64,000 nt of DNA, taken from positions 1-64,000 of the forward strand of contig JAPZTJ010000004.1 in the NCBI GenBank assembly GCA_027532555.1. Direction: 5' to 3'. The stretch is from Aquidulcibacter sp. GTDB lineage: Bacteria > Pseudomonadota > Alphaproteobacteria > Caulobacterales > Aquidulcibacteraceae. This document shows positions 1 through 9,135 of this stretch, piece by piece. The translations under genes and the position numbers were made by a program. Below the pieces are notes generated by a model. It ran no database searches and was not told where the DNA came from. It saw only the letters and a program-made list of their open reading frames with translations. How positions within the stretch are numbered: the first letter of the stretch is position 1; every line of letters begins with the position of its first letter.

Positions 1-141
1 GGGATCGGCTCCATCGCAGACGCCGACTTGGCCAAGGAAAGCGCCAAGCTGCAAGCGCTGCAAACCAAGCAACAGCTGGGCATTCAAGCCCTGTCGATTG
101 CCAACAGCTCGTCGCAGTCGGCTCTGTCGCTGTTCCGTTAA
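1..141 (+). CDS. Flagellin, C-terminal end (partial)
   Basis: Only the last 46 residues are in the window; the gene begins to the left. The visible part is the C-terminal D0 helix of a bacterial flagellin: it has the D-A-D-L-A-x-E-S-A-x-L-Q heptad pattern, the [11 protein letters not shown] core and the typical L-S-L-F-R end. This helix packs with the N-terminal helix in the filament core and is the export and polymerisation end of the protein. A Rho-independent terminator follows at 162-191, so this gene probably ends its own transcript. It lies upstream of FlaG and a second flagellin, as in Caulobacter flagellin loci. Confidence 0.93.
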   Translation, partial: GIGSIADADLAKESAKLQALQTKQQLGIQALSIANSSSQSALSLFR

Positions 142-161
142 TTGACGGCTGACATAAACTT

Positions 162-191
162 CAGGCCCGGCGTCACACCCGGGCCTGTTTT
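162..191 (+). terminator. Rho-independent terminator after flagellin
   Basis: A 9-bp stem (caggcccgg / ccgggcctg) with an 8-base loop is followed by TTTT. It starts 20 bases after the flagellin stop codon. Confidence 0.8.
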
Positions 192-373
192 CTATGTCTA
201 AACATCACATCAATAAGTCTTAATTTTATCTAAAATGCGGTTGATTGGGAAAACCTTCCATTGATAGTCCTGCGTTATGGTAATCGCGGGTTATTACGAC
301 CTAGGCGCTTTAGTAGATGTGCCTGGTACACAAGAACTGGAGGGGGCCGGTGGCGACATCGGTCTAGGATCGG

Positions 374-811
374 ATGAACATCGAGACGAAGAACATCTCG
401 CTGACACAAACCGCACCAATCGCTCCCATACGTCTGGGGCAGGAGGCGGTTGTGGTGCAACCAGCGTCCAAGAATATTAGAAATCAGCAAACCAATGACC
501 GTGCGCCGTCAAACGACTATCAGCGCGCGGCAAGGCAAGAGGCCAAATCTGTTTCGGTTGAGATCGAGCAAGATGCGCTCGAAGCCCAGCAACGCGCTGC
601 CCTGGTTGAGAAGATCATGGGAACCAACAAATCTTTGGTCATTGAGAAGAGCAAAGAGTTTGAGGGCTTCATCTATAAGTCGGTGGATCGGGTGACGGGC
701 GAAGTCACACGGATTTGGCCGATTGAAGACTTGGCCAGCACGTTGACCTCACTTGCTGATGAAGATGAGCGCGCCACCATGCGCGGCATGATGATCGACG
801 CAAAAGCTTGA
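374..811 (+). CDS. flaG: FlaG-family flagellar protein
   Basis: A 145-residue protein. Its first 80 residues are polar and probably disordered. The C-terminal part has the FlaG-like pattern: a short beta segment (residues about 97-104, F-E-G-F-I-Y-K-S), then V-T-G-E-V-T-R-I-W-P, which matches the family core D-x-x-T-G-E-V-x-R-x-I-P. FlaG proteins influence flagellar filament length and are usually encoded beside flagellins, as here. The start at 374 has a modest AGGA ribosome site 5 bases upstream. The family call rests on this short motif and the context. The far N-terminus has no recognisable domain. Confidence 0.7.
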   Translation: MNIETKNISLTQTAPIAPIRLGQEAVVVQPASKNIRNQQTNDRAPSNDYQRAARQEAKSVSVEIEQDALEAQQRAALVEKIMGTNKSLVIEKSKEFEGFIYKSVDRVTGEVTRIWPIEDLASTLTSLADEDERATMRGMMIDAKA

Positions 812-837
812 AACAGCCTTGGTGCTGAAAATCTCAC

Positions 838-856
838 CGCAACTTTGAAAGTTGCG
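838..856. other. 19-bp palindrome after flaG
   Basis: Perfect 9-bp arms (cgcaacttt / aaagttgcg) around one central base lie 26 bases after the FlaG stop and about 100 bases before the second flagellin start. There is no T-run, so it is a poor terminator. A dimeric regulator site or an mRNA processing hairpin are alternatives. Confidence 0.5.
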
Positions 857-956
857 CTTACCCATCAGAAATAGGCTTCTGGTGGCATTTACCATTGGTT
901 ATTCAAATCAAATCACCTCTGAATGCCTCTTACTCATTCATTCTAGGAGGTCTGAT

Positions 957-1820
957 TTGACAACGACCGTTCATACCAATTTGGCGGCCTTGGGCGCCGT
1001 CCAATCCTTCAACAGCGTCAATCGCGGGGTTGAAACTGTCCAAAACCGGATTTCGACAGGGCTAAAGGCAAGTGGTGCGCGCGATGGCGCTGCCACCTTT
1101 GGCATCGCCCAGCAACAGCGGGCGGAAGCCAGTAGTTTAGACGCTGTTACTACCAGCCTTAACCGCGCCATTAGCATCGCGGACGTCGCCCTCGCAGCTG
1201 GTTCTTCATTGTCAGATATCCTAACGCAGATGCGGCAAAAGGCCGTCGCGGCGTCCGATGCTTCAATCTCAGACATAAGCCGCGCGATTCACAACGCAGA
1301 CTTTATCGCCCTGCGGGATCAAATTAGCGGCATCATCGCCAATGCCGTATTCGACGGCCAAAATTTGTTAGGTGGGCCAGCTGGTACAAACATTACCTTT
1401 CTTGCCAGCACGAACGGATCCAACAGCCTCGACCTACCCGTCTTGGATTTACGACTACCAGCAACACCAAACGCCGTCGCCAGCCCCGCCGCCGCCATGT
1501 ATTTGGGAAGCGGCACGGCACTGACCACCGCAACCAATAGTGTCGATGCTGCAGCCCGGGTCAGCGCCAGTCTCGACTTTCTCAATACCGAGCTTTCGCG
1601 GCTTGGCGCTGCCAGCAAAATGTTCGAAAGCCAGAAAGTCTATTTCTCGAAACTCAAAGACAGCGTCACGGCTGGAATTGGCCACATGGTTGACGCCGAT
1701 TTGGGCTATGAAAGCGCACGATTACAAGCCTTACAAACGCGGCAGCAATTATCTGTGCAAGCTATGTCTCTGGCAAACAAAGCCCCTCGGGCTATCTTGA
1801 CTCTCTTGCGGGACATCTAG
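957..1820 (+). CDS. Flagellin, divergent paralogue, TTG start
   Basis: A flagellin of 287 residues, close to the short alphaproteobacterial flagellins (about 270-280). The N-terminal D0/D1 helix is clear (H-T-N-L-A-A-L-G-A, then S-T-G-L-K-A-S-G-A-R-D-G-A-A), as is the C-terminal helix with D-A-D-L-G-Y-E-S-A-R-L-Q. The reading frame is open from 852, but the start is taken as TTG at 957 because a perfect AGGAGG (945-950) sits 6 bases before it and the flagellin homology begins exactly there. The C-terminus departs from the partial flagellin at 1-141: the N-S-S-S-Q-S-A segment is replaced by N-K-A-P-R-A-I and two extra residues follow L-L-R. It is probably a minor or hook-proximal filament subunit (inference), like FljJ in Caulobacter. 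Confidence 0.92.
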   Translation: MTTTVHTNLAALGAVQSFNSVNRGVETVQNRISTGLKASGARDGAATFGIAQQQRAEASSLDAVTTSLNRAISIADVALAAGSSLSDILTQMRQKAVAASDASISDISRAIHNADFIALRDQISGIIANAVFDGQNLLGGPAGTNITFLASTNGSNSLDLPVLDLRLPATPNAVASPAAAMYLGSGTALTTATNSVDAAARVSASLDFLNTELSRLGAASKMFESQKVYFSKLKDSVTAGIGHMVDADLGYESARLQALQTRQQLSVQAMSLANKAPRAILTLLRDI

Positions 1821-1889
1821 TTCAACGATAGAATTAGCCTCTATTGTTGGCCATCCGTGCGCTTGGGTGTGTTAAGAAAGGAAAGTCTG

Positions 1890-2333
1890 ATGCTGATTTC
1901 CCTAACGATGCTATTGGCTGCCAGTATTGGCCCAACCTCTGAACTAACACCGGCGGCAAATCTCGCTGATGCCAAACCAAGTGTTGTCAATCCTTATGCA
2001 GGCCGTCCCAGTGCTCGGATTATGCTCTCTCGACAGGTCCGCAACTTTGTTGTTCGGCGGGAAGAGGATAGTGATCGCGTCATCTATCTGGAATCCCCCC
2101 GCAACACTTGGTTTCGGGGTGAAATGGTTTGCCGCGGCGGGGGAGACCCGCGCGATGCCAAGTCGTTTAGATCGGCCGGGCACGGCAATGGTATCGAGAC
2201 CGGCACTACGTTGATTTTCTATGATTTATCGAGAGAAACTTCGAACTGCACTTTGGTGAGTTTGGTTAGCCTAACACCAGAAGAAGCATTGGACCTAAAA
2301 TTAGTCCGTCAGCCAAAGGCAAAGAAAGGCTAA
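1890..2333 (+). CDS. Secreted protein of unknown function
   Basis: A 147-residue protein I do not recognise with confidence. A hydrophobic N-terminal signal peptide (residues about 1-27) suggests export. The mature part has two cysteines (V-C-R-G and N-C-T-L) about 50 residues apart that could form a disulphide. It reads as a small beta-rich domain and faintly resembles DUF6491-type exported proteins of this group, which is a guess. The frame is open from 1857 (GTG), but ATG 1890 is preferred because AAGGAAAG precedes it at normal spacing and the signal peptide starts there. It stands alone between the flagellin and the sugar dehydrogenase. Confidence 0.65.
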   Translation: MLISLTMLLAASIGPTSELTPAANLADAKPSVVNPYAGRPSARIMLSRQVRNFVVRREEDSDRVIYLESPRNTWFRGEMVCRGGGDPRDAKSFRSAGHGNGIETGTTLIFYDLSRETSNCTLVSLVSLTPEEALDLKLVRQPKAKKG

Positions 2334-2374
2334 AGCACTTTTACCGGTGGCCTAAGTCAGTCTAAAGAGGCGTT

Positions 2375-3508
2375 ATGAAGACTCAATCTGTCCGTTTCCT
2401 ACTCGCCTCCACCCTCATTCTGATCGCGTCTTGCGCGCCGGCAGCCAAAACACAGGCCCCTGTGGCTGCATCGGCCCAGACCATCAAGGTCACCGAAATT
2501 GCCGCTGGTCTGGCTTATCCTTGGGGCGCGGCAATCCTTCCCAATGGCTCCATTTTGGTAACCGAACGCGATGGCCGTTTGCGGGTTATTCGCGATGGCA
2601 AATTGGTAGAAGCCCCGATCACGGGGGTTCCCGCTGTCTTGAATGACGGCCAGGGCGGTTTGTTTGACGTGGCGCTGCACCCTGATTTTGCGACAAACGG
2701 CTTGGTCTATCTGTCCTTTGCCAAAGGGACGAAGTCGTCGAACCATACGGCCGTGGTGCGCGGCAAGTTTGACGGCAAAGCTCTGACCAATGTCGAGCCG
2801 GTTTTTGACGCCGTGCCAGAGCGGCAGACCCAAGCCCACTTTGGCGGTAGATTGTTGTTTATGCCGGATAAAACGCTCATCGTTACGTTAGGCGATGGCT
2901 ATAAATATCGCGATAAAGCGCAAGACCTTTCGAGCGATCTAGGCAAGATTGTGCGCATCACCGATACCGGCGCACCAGCCCCGGGCAATCCTTTCGCCGG
3001 CCAAGCGGGCAAGCGCGCTGAAATTTATTCCTATGGCCACCGCAATGTTCAAGGCATCGCGCGCGATCCCGTCAGCGGCACCCTCTATGCCCATGAGCAT
3101 GGGCCTAAAGGCGGCGATGAGGTCAATGTCATCCAGCCCGGCAAGAATTACGGCTGGCCCGTGATCACTTATGGGGTAGATTATTCTGGCGCGCCGATCA
3201 GCATGGAAAATAAGCGCGACGGGATGGAGCAACCGTTGGTCTATTGGGTGCCGTCTATCGCCCCGTCCAGCATGGTATTGTACACAGGCAGTCTGTTCCC
3301 ACAGTGGAAGGGTGACCTTCTCGTGAGCGCTTTGGCTGGACAACAAATACGCCGGGTTGACCTGGAAAATGGTGCGGTGAAAGCCCAAGAAACCCTGCTG
3401 GCAGAGCGTGAAGAGCGGTATCGCGCCATCATCCAAGCACCAGATGGCAGCTTGATCGTGCTCACCGATGATCCAGAAGGTAAAGTGCTGCGCTTAAGCC
3501 CGAATTGA
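2375..3508 (+). CDS. PQQ-dependent sugar dehydrogenase (YliI-like), lipoprotein
   Basis: A 377-residue soluble aldose dehydrogenase of the GSDH beta-propeller family, which oxidises sugars outside the cytoplasm using pyrroloquinoline quinone. The N-terminus is a lipoprotein signal with lipobox I-A-S-C (Cys20) and Ala at +2, so it is probably outer-membrane anchored. Family motifs in order: P-W-G-A-A-I-L-P-N-G, G-Q-G-G-L-F-D-V-A-L-H-P, H-F-G-G-R-L, Y-S-Y-G-H-R-N-x-Q-G, H-E-H-G-P-x-G-G-D-E and N-Y-G-W-P. AAAGAGG precedes the ATG. No PQQ biosynthesis genes are in the window, so the cofactor must come from elsewhere. The stop overlaps the region just before the next gene, suggesting cotranscription. 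Confidence 0.9.
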   Translation: MKTQSVRFLLASTLILIASCAPAAKTQAPVAASAQTIKVTEIAAGLAYPWGAAILPNGSILVTERDGRLRVIRDGKLVEAPITGVPAVLNDGQGGLFDVALHPDFATNGLVYLSFAKGTKSSNHTAVVRGKFDGKALTNVEPVFDAVPERQTQAHFGGRLLFMPDKTLIVTLGDGYKYRDKAQDLSSDLGKIVRITDTGAPAPGNPFAGQAGKRAEIYSYGHRNVQGIARDPVSGTLYAHEHGPKGGDEVNVIQPGKNYGWPVITYGVDYSGAPISMENKRDGMEQPLVYWVPSIAPSSMVLYTGSLFPQWKGDLLVSALAGQQIRRVDLENGAVKAQETLLAEREERYRAIIQAPDGSLIVLTDDPEGKVLRLSPN

Positions 3509-3510
3509 TC

Positions 3511-4302
3511 ATGACCTCGGTTGCAACCCAAGAAGTTCTGGCCTTTGCCCATGAGCTTGCCGACCTCGCGCGGGCGGCAATTCTACCCTATTTTCGGGCT
3601 GAGGCAGCGATTGAGAATAAGGCGGAAACTGGCTTTGACCCGGTCACAGTGGCTGACAAAGCTGCTGAGGAGGCGATGCGCGCCAAAATCCGCGCCGAAC
3701 GCCCGAATGACAGTATCGTCGGCGAAGAGTTTGATGATCACGATGGCAATTCGGGCTGGACCTGGGTGCTGGACCCCATTGACGGCACGCGCGCCTTCAT
3801 CGCTGGCACGACGACTTGGGGCGTCCTGATTGGTGCACGCTATGAAGGCAAGCCGTTGGTCGGCATTATGGATCAACCCTTTGCCGATGAGCGCTGGGCC
3901 GCAAACCCTGATCGGGGGTTCTGGTCGCGCGGACGTGCCCGTCAGCCCCTGATGACACGCAAAAATGTGGCTTTAGATCAAGCGCTTCTGGCCACGACTG
4001 ACCCCTTCTTGTTTCAAGGCGGTCAGCATGACGCGTTCTTGGCCTTGCGCGCCGCAACCCGCCTGACCCGTTATGGGCTTGATTGCACCGCCTATGCGCT
4101 GTTGGCGCATGGCCATATTGATCTGGTGGTAGAGCCAGGCCTGAAAGATGTCGACATTGCTGCCCTGATCCCCATTATTGAGGCGGCAGGCGGCGTTGTC
4201 ACCGATTGGCAGGGCCGCCATCACCCAAAGGGTGGTGACATTATTGCGGCGGGATGCCCCGCGCTGCATGCCAAAGCCTTGTCCTTCGTGGCAGGAAAAT
4301 AA
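3511..4302 (+). CDS. hisN: Inositol-monophosphatase family phosphatase, HisN-like histidinol-phosphatase
   Basis: A 263-residue Mg-dependent phosphatase. Metal and catalytic motifs are G-E-E at 71-73, W-V-L-D-P-I-D-G-T at 85-93, and the C-terminal G-x-x-D-V-D-I-A-A-L stretch that replaces the usual W-D-x-A-A. The F-I-A-G-T-T-T-W-G-V-L-I-G segment after DPIDGT is typical of histidinol-phosphatases of the IMPase fold, which carry out the penultimate histidine step in many alphaproteobacteria. Specificity is inferred. The frame is open from TTG 3505, overlapping the previous stop. ATG 3511 is chosen and lies 2 bases after that stop, so the two genes are probably translated from one mRNA. Confidence 0.85.
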   Translation: MTSVATQEVLAFAHELADLARAAILPYFRAEAAIENKAETGFDPVTVADKAAEEAMRAKIRAERPNDSIVGEEFDDHDGNSGWTWVLDPIDGTRAFIAGTTTWGVLIGARYEGKPLVGIMDQPFADERWAANPDRGFWSRGRARQPLMTRKNVALDQALLATTDPFLFQGGQHDAFLALRAATRLTRYGLDCTAYALLAHGHIDLVVEPGLKDVDIAALIPIIEAAGGVVTDWQGRHHPKGGDIIAAGCPALHAKALSFVAGK

Positions 4303-4326
4303 GCCTTCCCTGCCCGCTGGTATCCC

Positions 4327-6159
4327 TTAGGTCTTAATCCCGTTCTGCCAGTCGGCTATCACTGTATCAAGCACGTCAAGGGGAAGTGGGCCCGGCAGCA
4401 AAACTTGATCGTGGAAAGCCTTGATGTCGAATTTAGCGCCCAGCTTGGTTTTCGCATCGGTACGCAGGCGGATCAGATTGGTCTTGCCAACCATATAGCT
4501 GCAGGCTTGGCCGGGCCAAACGCAATAGCGCTCCACTTCCGTGACAATGCTATCGCGCGTGTCGCCGGTGGCTTCCAGCATATAGTCAACAGCCTGTTCC
4601 TTTGTCCATTTCTTGGCATGAAGGCCGGTATCGACGACAAGGCGGGCAGCGCGGAACGCGGCGGATTGGGCATAGCCCAAGCGGCCTGCAATATCATTTT
4701 CATAGAGGCCCAGTTCATCTGCCAATTGCTCCGCATAGAGCGCCCACCCTTCCCCATAAGCGCCAAACCACAGCATTTTTGAACGCAAGAACGGTAGGCC
4801 TTGAGCCTCTTGTGCAAGGGAAATCTGTAGGTGGTGGCCAGGCTGGGCCTCATGATAGGTCAAAGTCGGCAAGGACCATTTAGGCCAAGCCGCCGTGTCG
4901 CGCAGATTGATGTAATAAGCACCAGGGCGCGACCCGTCGGGGGCGGGTGACTGATAATAGCCGCCGGGAGCACCCGCTTCCGTATAGGCTGGGACGCGCT
5001 TTACTTCGCAATCGGCCTTAGCCAGCGTCGCAAACACCTCTGGCAAGCGCTTCTTGAGGTCGGCCATCTGCTTGTTCAAATCCGCCAGCAATTGCTCTTT
5101 GCCAGCGTCTGTATTGGCATAAAGATATTTGGGATCCTTGGCTAAAGCGCTCATACGCTCAGCCACACTGCCTTCGGTCATACCTAGCTTCTTCAAGCCC
5201 TCATCCATTTGAGACCCGAAGGAGCGCACCAGATCGCGGCCTAGTTCATGGATTTCGTTGGGCGACATTTTGGTCGTCGTCCAATAGCCCGTTGCAGCCT
5301 GATAATAGGCTTCACCCTGTGGCAGCTTCCAAACCCCGGCATCAGCAGTCGACTTTGTCCGCAACTCTTCCAGCAAGGCAATCTGGGCTTGATAGGCGGG
5401 GAAGACTTTCTCTGTCACCAATTTGGTGGCCGCCCCGCCCAATTGATCGGAACCCAGACCCGACTCCTTAGCCTTACGGACCAAGCCCGACACCAAAACG
5501 GTTTCAGCAACGGGGATTTTCATGAAGCTGCGCAATTGGCCAAGGGCGCGATCGATGATGAAATTCGGCGGGATGACGCCTTTGGCGGCGTCGGCTTTAA
5601 CGCGCTCTACCTCATGGCCCATTTGACCGGCGAAGCCGTCGACACGCGAAAGCCACGCATCTGCGTCGTCTTGGGACTTCACCACGTGCTGGCTATCCAA
5701 GAAGTCCGGCATACCGACATAGCTGCCGGTCAATTGCGACAGGATGTAAGGATTGGGGGAGCCATAGCCCGCCGTGCCATAGCCCATTGGTGCGGCAGCA
5801 GCGGCATAACGCGTGGAGGACAAGACAACCGCATGGGTTATCTTGTCCGTCGGGTTCAGGCTTTCAGGCTTGATCTTCTCAAGGTCCTTGATCCAACCAG
5901 CCACCCATTGATTGCGAGCAGTCTCGGCGGCGGCAGAAGCGTCTGAAACTCGGCCTTTATAGGGCCCACCAGCCAAGGCCTCCGGGACAGTTAAGCTGGT
6001 CGCATATTCGGGCGAGTCCTTGAGCATGCTCGTAGTAATCGAGTCGACCACCGCCTTCAGCTCTGGATTGGCCGTACTTTTGTCGGCACAGCCCCATAGA
6101 AAGGCCGTTGCCCCAATCGCCCCCGTACCAAAAAGGGCATCCCGCCGCGTTAGCTTCAT
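4327..6159 (-). CDS. DUF885-family exported hydrolase/peptidase, lipoprotein
   Basis: A 610-residue protein of the DUF885 family, which includes zinc-dependent peptidase-like enzymes. The metal site candidate H-E-A-Q-P-G-H-H is at 436-443, with the family sequence G-Y-Y-Q-S-P-A-P-D-G-S-R-P-G before it. The N-terminus has a twin-arginine motif (T-R-R-D-A-L-F, Arg5-Arg6) followed by a lipobox L-W-G-C (Cys24), so it is probably folded before export and then lipidated. GGTAGGGTGAG precedes the ATG. It converges on HisN and is followed upstream by the MaoC gene on the same strand. Its substrate is unknown; small peptides or esters are the likely range. Confidence 0.85.
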   Translation of the reverse strand: MKLTRRDALFGTGAIGATAFLWGCADKSTANPELKAVVDSITTSMLKDSPEYATSLTVPEALAGGPYKGRVSDASAAAETARNQWVAGWIKDLEKIKPESLNPTDKITHAVVLSSTRYAAAAAPMGYGTAGYGSPNPYILSQLTGSYVGMPDFLDSQHVVKSQDDADAWLSRVDGFAGQMGHEVERVKADAAKGVIPPNFIIDRALGQLRSFMKIPVAETVLVSGLVRKAKESGLGSDQLGGAATKLVTEKVFPAYQAQIALLEELRTKSTADAGVWKLPQGEAYYQAATGYWTTTKMSPNEIHELGRDLVRSFGSQMDEGLKKLGMTEGSVAERMSALAKDPKYLYANTDAGKEQLLADLNKQMADLKKRLPEVFATLAKADCEVKRVPAYTEAGAPGGYYQSPAPDGSRPGAYYINLRDTAAWPKWSLPTLTYHEAQPGHHLQISLAQEAQGLPFLRSKMLWFGAYGEGWALYAEQLADELGLYENDIAGRLGYAQSAAFRAARLVVDTGLHAKKWTKEQAVDYMLEATGDTRDSIVTEVERYCVWPGQACSYMVGKTNLIRLRTDAKTKLGAKFDIKAFHDQVLLPGPLPLDVLDTVIADWQNGIKT

Positions 6160-6188
6160 CTCACCCTACCTTTTGCTTCGGCCAGCCC

Positions 6189-7043
6189 TCACCCTGCGAG
6201 GACGCACTTACCATTCTTGATCACGACCACATCGCGAGACTTCACGCGGGCTTCAAACGACACCACATTGCCATCGCGCCACATCTGAACGCTGACCGTC
6301 TCACCGGGGAAAACTGGCGAGGAGAAGCGAACGTCATGGCTCAAAATCAGGCTGGGATCATTGCCGCAATAGGCGGACAACACAGCCCGGCAGGTCAGTC
6401 CGTAGGTGCACAGGCCGTGCAGGATTGGACGCGGGAAACCGACCATTTTCGCAAAATCAGGATCGGCATGCAGTGGATTACGATCGCCCGATAGACGATA
6501 AATCAAAGCCTGATCAGGGCTGGTGGGAATGTCGACTTCCATATCTGGCGCGCGATCTGGAATAGGATGGGACTCTGGCCCGCCTTCACTGGGCCCACCA
6601 AAGCCACCATCGGCGCGGGCAAAGATAGACGAAGTCAAGGTGCACAGCGGGCTATTGTCCTTTTTGTCACGGATCACAGTCTCGCTGATCAAAACAGCGC
6701 CCTTACCTGCGCCCTTATCAAGGCACTCAACAAAGCGGCTATCGGCCAAAATCGTTGCAGCAGCTGGCAGCGGCTTATGCATGGTCACGCGCTGTTCGCC
6801 ATGCACCACCATCGCATAATTGATACCCGTATCGCCAACCCGGCCCGCACCCCAAGCAATCACGGTCGCCATGGTAGGGATGGTCTTTAAGCCGTTTTCA
6901 TAAACAAACGGCAGCTCACCCTTATCCATCGGGTCAGCGCCCATACCAATGCCCAAGGCGTAAAGCATGGTCTGCGTATCGCCATAGGAAAATTCTTGGT
7001 CCTTGGATGTCAAAGACATCACGTGCTCATAATTGATCGCCAT
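6189..7043 (-). CDS. MaoC-like (R)-specific enoyl-CoA hydratase
   Basis: A 284-residue double hot-dog hydratase. The hydratase-2 motif Y-R-L-S-G-D-R-N-P-L-H lies at 182-192 with the catalytic Asp and His, and the N-terminal half is the inactive hot-dog repeat seen in the MFE-2 type. It would hydrate trans-2-enoyl-CoA to (R)-3-hydroxyacyl-CoA, which links fatty-acid oxidation to polyhydroxyalkanoate; the phaA/phaR genes 8 kb away fit this but do not prove it. The frame extends to 7136. The start at 7043 is chosen because GGAGG sits 7 bases before it and homology begins there. Confidence 0.87.
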   Translation of the reverse strand: MAINYEHVMSLTSKDQEFSYGDTQTMLYALGIGMGADPMDKGELPFVYENGLKTIPTMATVIAWGAGRVGDTGINYAMVVHGEQRVTMHKPLPAAATILADSRFVECLDKGAGKGAVLISETVIRDKKDNSPLCTLTSSIFARADGGFGGPSEGGPESHPIPDRAPDMEVDIPTSPDQALIYRLSGDRNPLHADPDFAKMVGFPRPILHGLCTYGLTCRAVLSAYCGNDPSLILSHDVRFSSPVFPGETVSVQMWRDGNVVSFEARVKSRDVVVIKNGKCVLAG

Positions 7044-7163
7044 GGGTATTCCTCCAGCTGTGCCTATATTCGTTTGACTTTTCAGCCATGTGACAGAATA
7101 AATCAGCCGCGCGCAAGGGGGCACGCATGGCCCCACTGCATTAACTCAGATCAGCCTTTGGGC

Positions 7164-8981
7164 TTAAGCAGCCACCACAGGATCATGCTCGGCCACCCAA
7201 TGACCGGGGGCCACTTCCATCAATTGTGGACGATATTGCGGCCCATCACCCTCCACGAGTTTTGACTTCATGAAACGCAATTGCGCGCGCGGATCCATCG
7301 GTGACGGCAGATCGCCTTCCAAGCGCATACGCGGGCGAGCCTTCTCCAACTCTGGGTCAGGGATTGGTGCCGCAGAAATCAGGGCTTGGGTATAGGGATG
7401 GCGCGGGTTGAGATAAATGGAATTGCGGTCCGCAGTCTCGACCACCCGGCCCAGATACATCACCATGATGCGGTGGCTTACTTCTCGCACAACGGCCAAA
7501 TCGTGGCTGATGAACAACATGGCGAGGCCAAACTCGCGTTGCAAATCCAGCAAAAGATCAATGATTTGCGCACGAATAGATACATCGAGCGCAGAAACCG
7601 CTTCGTCACACACCACAAACTTGGGACGCAAAATCATCGCACGGGCAATCCCCACACGCTGGTTCTGACCGCCAGAAAACTCATGTGGGTAGCGGTTGAT
7701 CCAATCAGGGTCGAGGCCGACGCGGTTCATCATGTCCTTGACCAACGCATCACGCTCTTGCTTGCCGATCCCGGGCTTATGGACTTCCAAAGGCTCCGCG
7801 ATGGAAGCCCCAATTGTCATACGTGGATCGAGGCTGGCCAGCGGGTCTTGGAAGACAATAGTCAGGTCTTTGCGGGACGCGCGCAAATCATAGCGCGAAG
7901 CTGCGGTGACGCCCTTGCCAAGCCAAACCACTTCACCAGCCGTTGTTGGCACCAAGCGCAAAACGCCCCGCGCTAGGGTCGATTTGCCACAGCCAGACTC
8001 CCCCACCACGCCGACGGTCTCGCCAGCACGAATGGTCAGATCGACCCCGTCCACTGCCCGTAGAGGCTTTGACTTGGGGAACAAGCCGCCGGAGACCTTT
8101 ACGGGGAAATGGATTTGCAGATTTTTGGCTTCCACCAGAATGGGGTCACTATCCTTAGGGGGGGCAGCCAAAGGCACGCCTTTGCGCTCTGGCCGATCCA
8201 AACGCGGCACAGCGGCCAACAGCTTTTGGGTATAGGCATCTTTTGGAGCCGCGAAGATTTGGTGCACGTCGCCAGTCTCGACATAGAGACCTTTGTTCAT
8301 CACCTGCACCTTGTCAGCCAATCGGGCCACCACGCCCATATCATGGGTGACGAGTGCAATCGCAGCACCAGTATCGCGCTTAAGCTCATCCATCAGCTCC
8401 AGCACTTGGGCCTGAACGGTGACGTCGAGTGCTGTCGTAGGCTCGTCGGCAATCAAGAGCGCTGGTTCGCAAAGCATGGAAATCGCGATCATCACGCGTT
8501 GGCGCATGCCGCCCGACAATTCATGGGGATATTGGTTGAGACGGCGAACTGCTTCAGGAATGCGAACCCGCTCTAACCACTCGACACAGCGCTTGGTCGC
8601 GGCTTCACCTTGCAAATTCATGTGCAATTTCAGCACTTCATACATTTGATCACCCACCTTCATATGTGGGGTCAAAGAGGTGAGCGGGTCTTGGAAAATC
8701 ATCGCCATTTGCTTGCCGCGAATGGCATTCAGCTCCGTCGGTTTGAGGCCGAGTAATTCTTGACCTTTGAACTTGATCGAGCCCGTGGCCACGCCGTTTG
8801 ACGCCAAAAGCCCCATTGCAGCCATGAAAGTCTGGCTTTTGCCCGATCCAGATTCCCCTACCACAGCGACACATTCACCGGGCAAAATGTCCAAATCAAT
8901 GCCCTTTACCGCCCGAACGGAACCATCAGGCGTCGAGAACGTCACGGAGAGGTCACGGACAGACAAAATTGGGCTAGACAT
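7164..8981 (-). CDS. Double ATP-binding protein of a dipeptide/oligopeptide ABC importer
   Basis: A 605-residue fusion of two peptide-ABC ATPase domains (DppD plus DppF arrangement, as in YejF/GsiA). Domain 1 has Walker A G-E-S-G-S-G-K-S at 42-49 and signature L-S-G-G-M at 155-159. Domain 2 has G-E-S-G-C-G-K-S at 327-334 and signature F-S-G-G-Q. Each ATPase half ends with the oligopeptide-transporter C-terminal segment ([10 protein letters not shown] and [10 protein letters not shown]). Both Walker B motifs keep D-E. It would power uptake of peptides, but no permease or binding-protein gene is beside it, so its partners must be encoded elsewhere. Confidence 0.92.
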   Translation of the reverse strand: MSSPILSVRDLSVTFSTPDGSVRAVKGIDLDILPGECVAVVGESGSGKSQTFMAAMGLLASNGVATGSIKFKGQELLGLKPTELNAIRGKQMAMIFQDPLTSLTPHMKVGDQMYEVLKLHMNLQGEAATKRCVEWLERVRIPEAVRRLNQYPHELSGGMRQRVMIAISMLCEPALLIADEPTTALDVTVQAQVLELMDELKRDTGAAIALVTHDMGVVARLADKVQVMNKGLYVETGDVHQIFAAPKDAYTQKLLAAVPRLDRPERKGVPLAAPPKDSDPILVEAKNLQIHFPVKVSGGLFPKSKPLRAVDGVDLTIRAGETVGVVGESGCGKSTLARGVLRLVPTTAGEVVWLGKGVTAASRYDLRASRKDLTIVFQDPLASLDPRMTIGASIAEPLEVHKPGIGKQERDALVKDMMNRVGLDPDWINRYPHEFSGGQNQRVGIARAMILRPKFVVCDEAVSALDVSIRAQIIDLLLDLQREFGLAMLFISHDLAVVREVSHRIMVMYLGRVVETADRNSIYLNPRHPYTQALISAAPIPDPELEKARPRMRLEGDLPSPMDPRAQLRFMKSKLVEGDGPQYRPQLMEVAPGHWVAEHDPVVAA

Positions 8982-9135
8982 AGGGACGAGGTTCCTTGAA
9001 GAAACGATTTCGAATCTACGACTTAGCTTTGCATTTCCCTGCGGTCTATGCGTTCAAGCACATGTGACCACATTGCAGCGTCAGGGCGGTGCCAATAAGG
9101 TCGGTTAAAACATCGCTTTGCTCAGGAAACAGACA

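Noticed and set aside
883-898. Sigma-54-like promoter TGGCAT ... TTGG upstream of the second flagellin
   Set aside because: The distance between the GG of -24 and the GC of -12 is one base too long and the -12 element lacks GC. Flagellin genes are often sigma-54 dependent, but this site does not meet the spacing rule.
5248-5946. 232-codon open frame on the plus strand inside the DUF885 gene
   Set aside because: It is antisense to a strongly supported protein and shows no recognisable motif.
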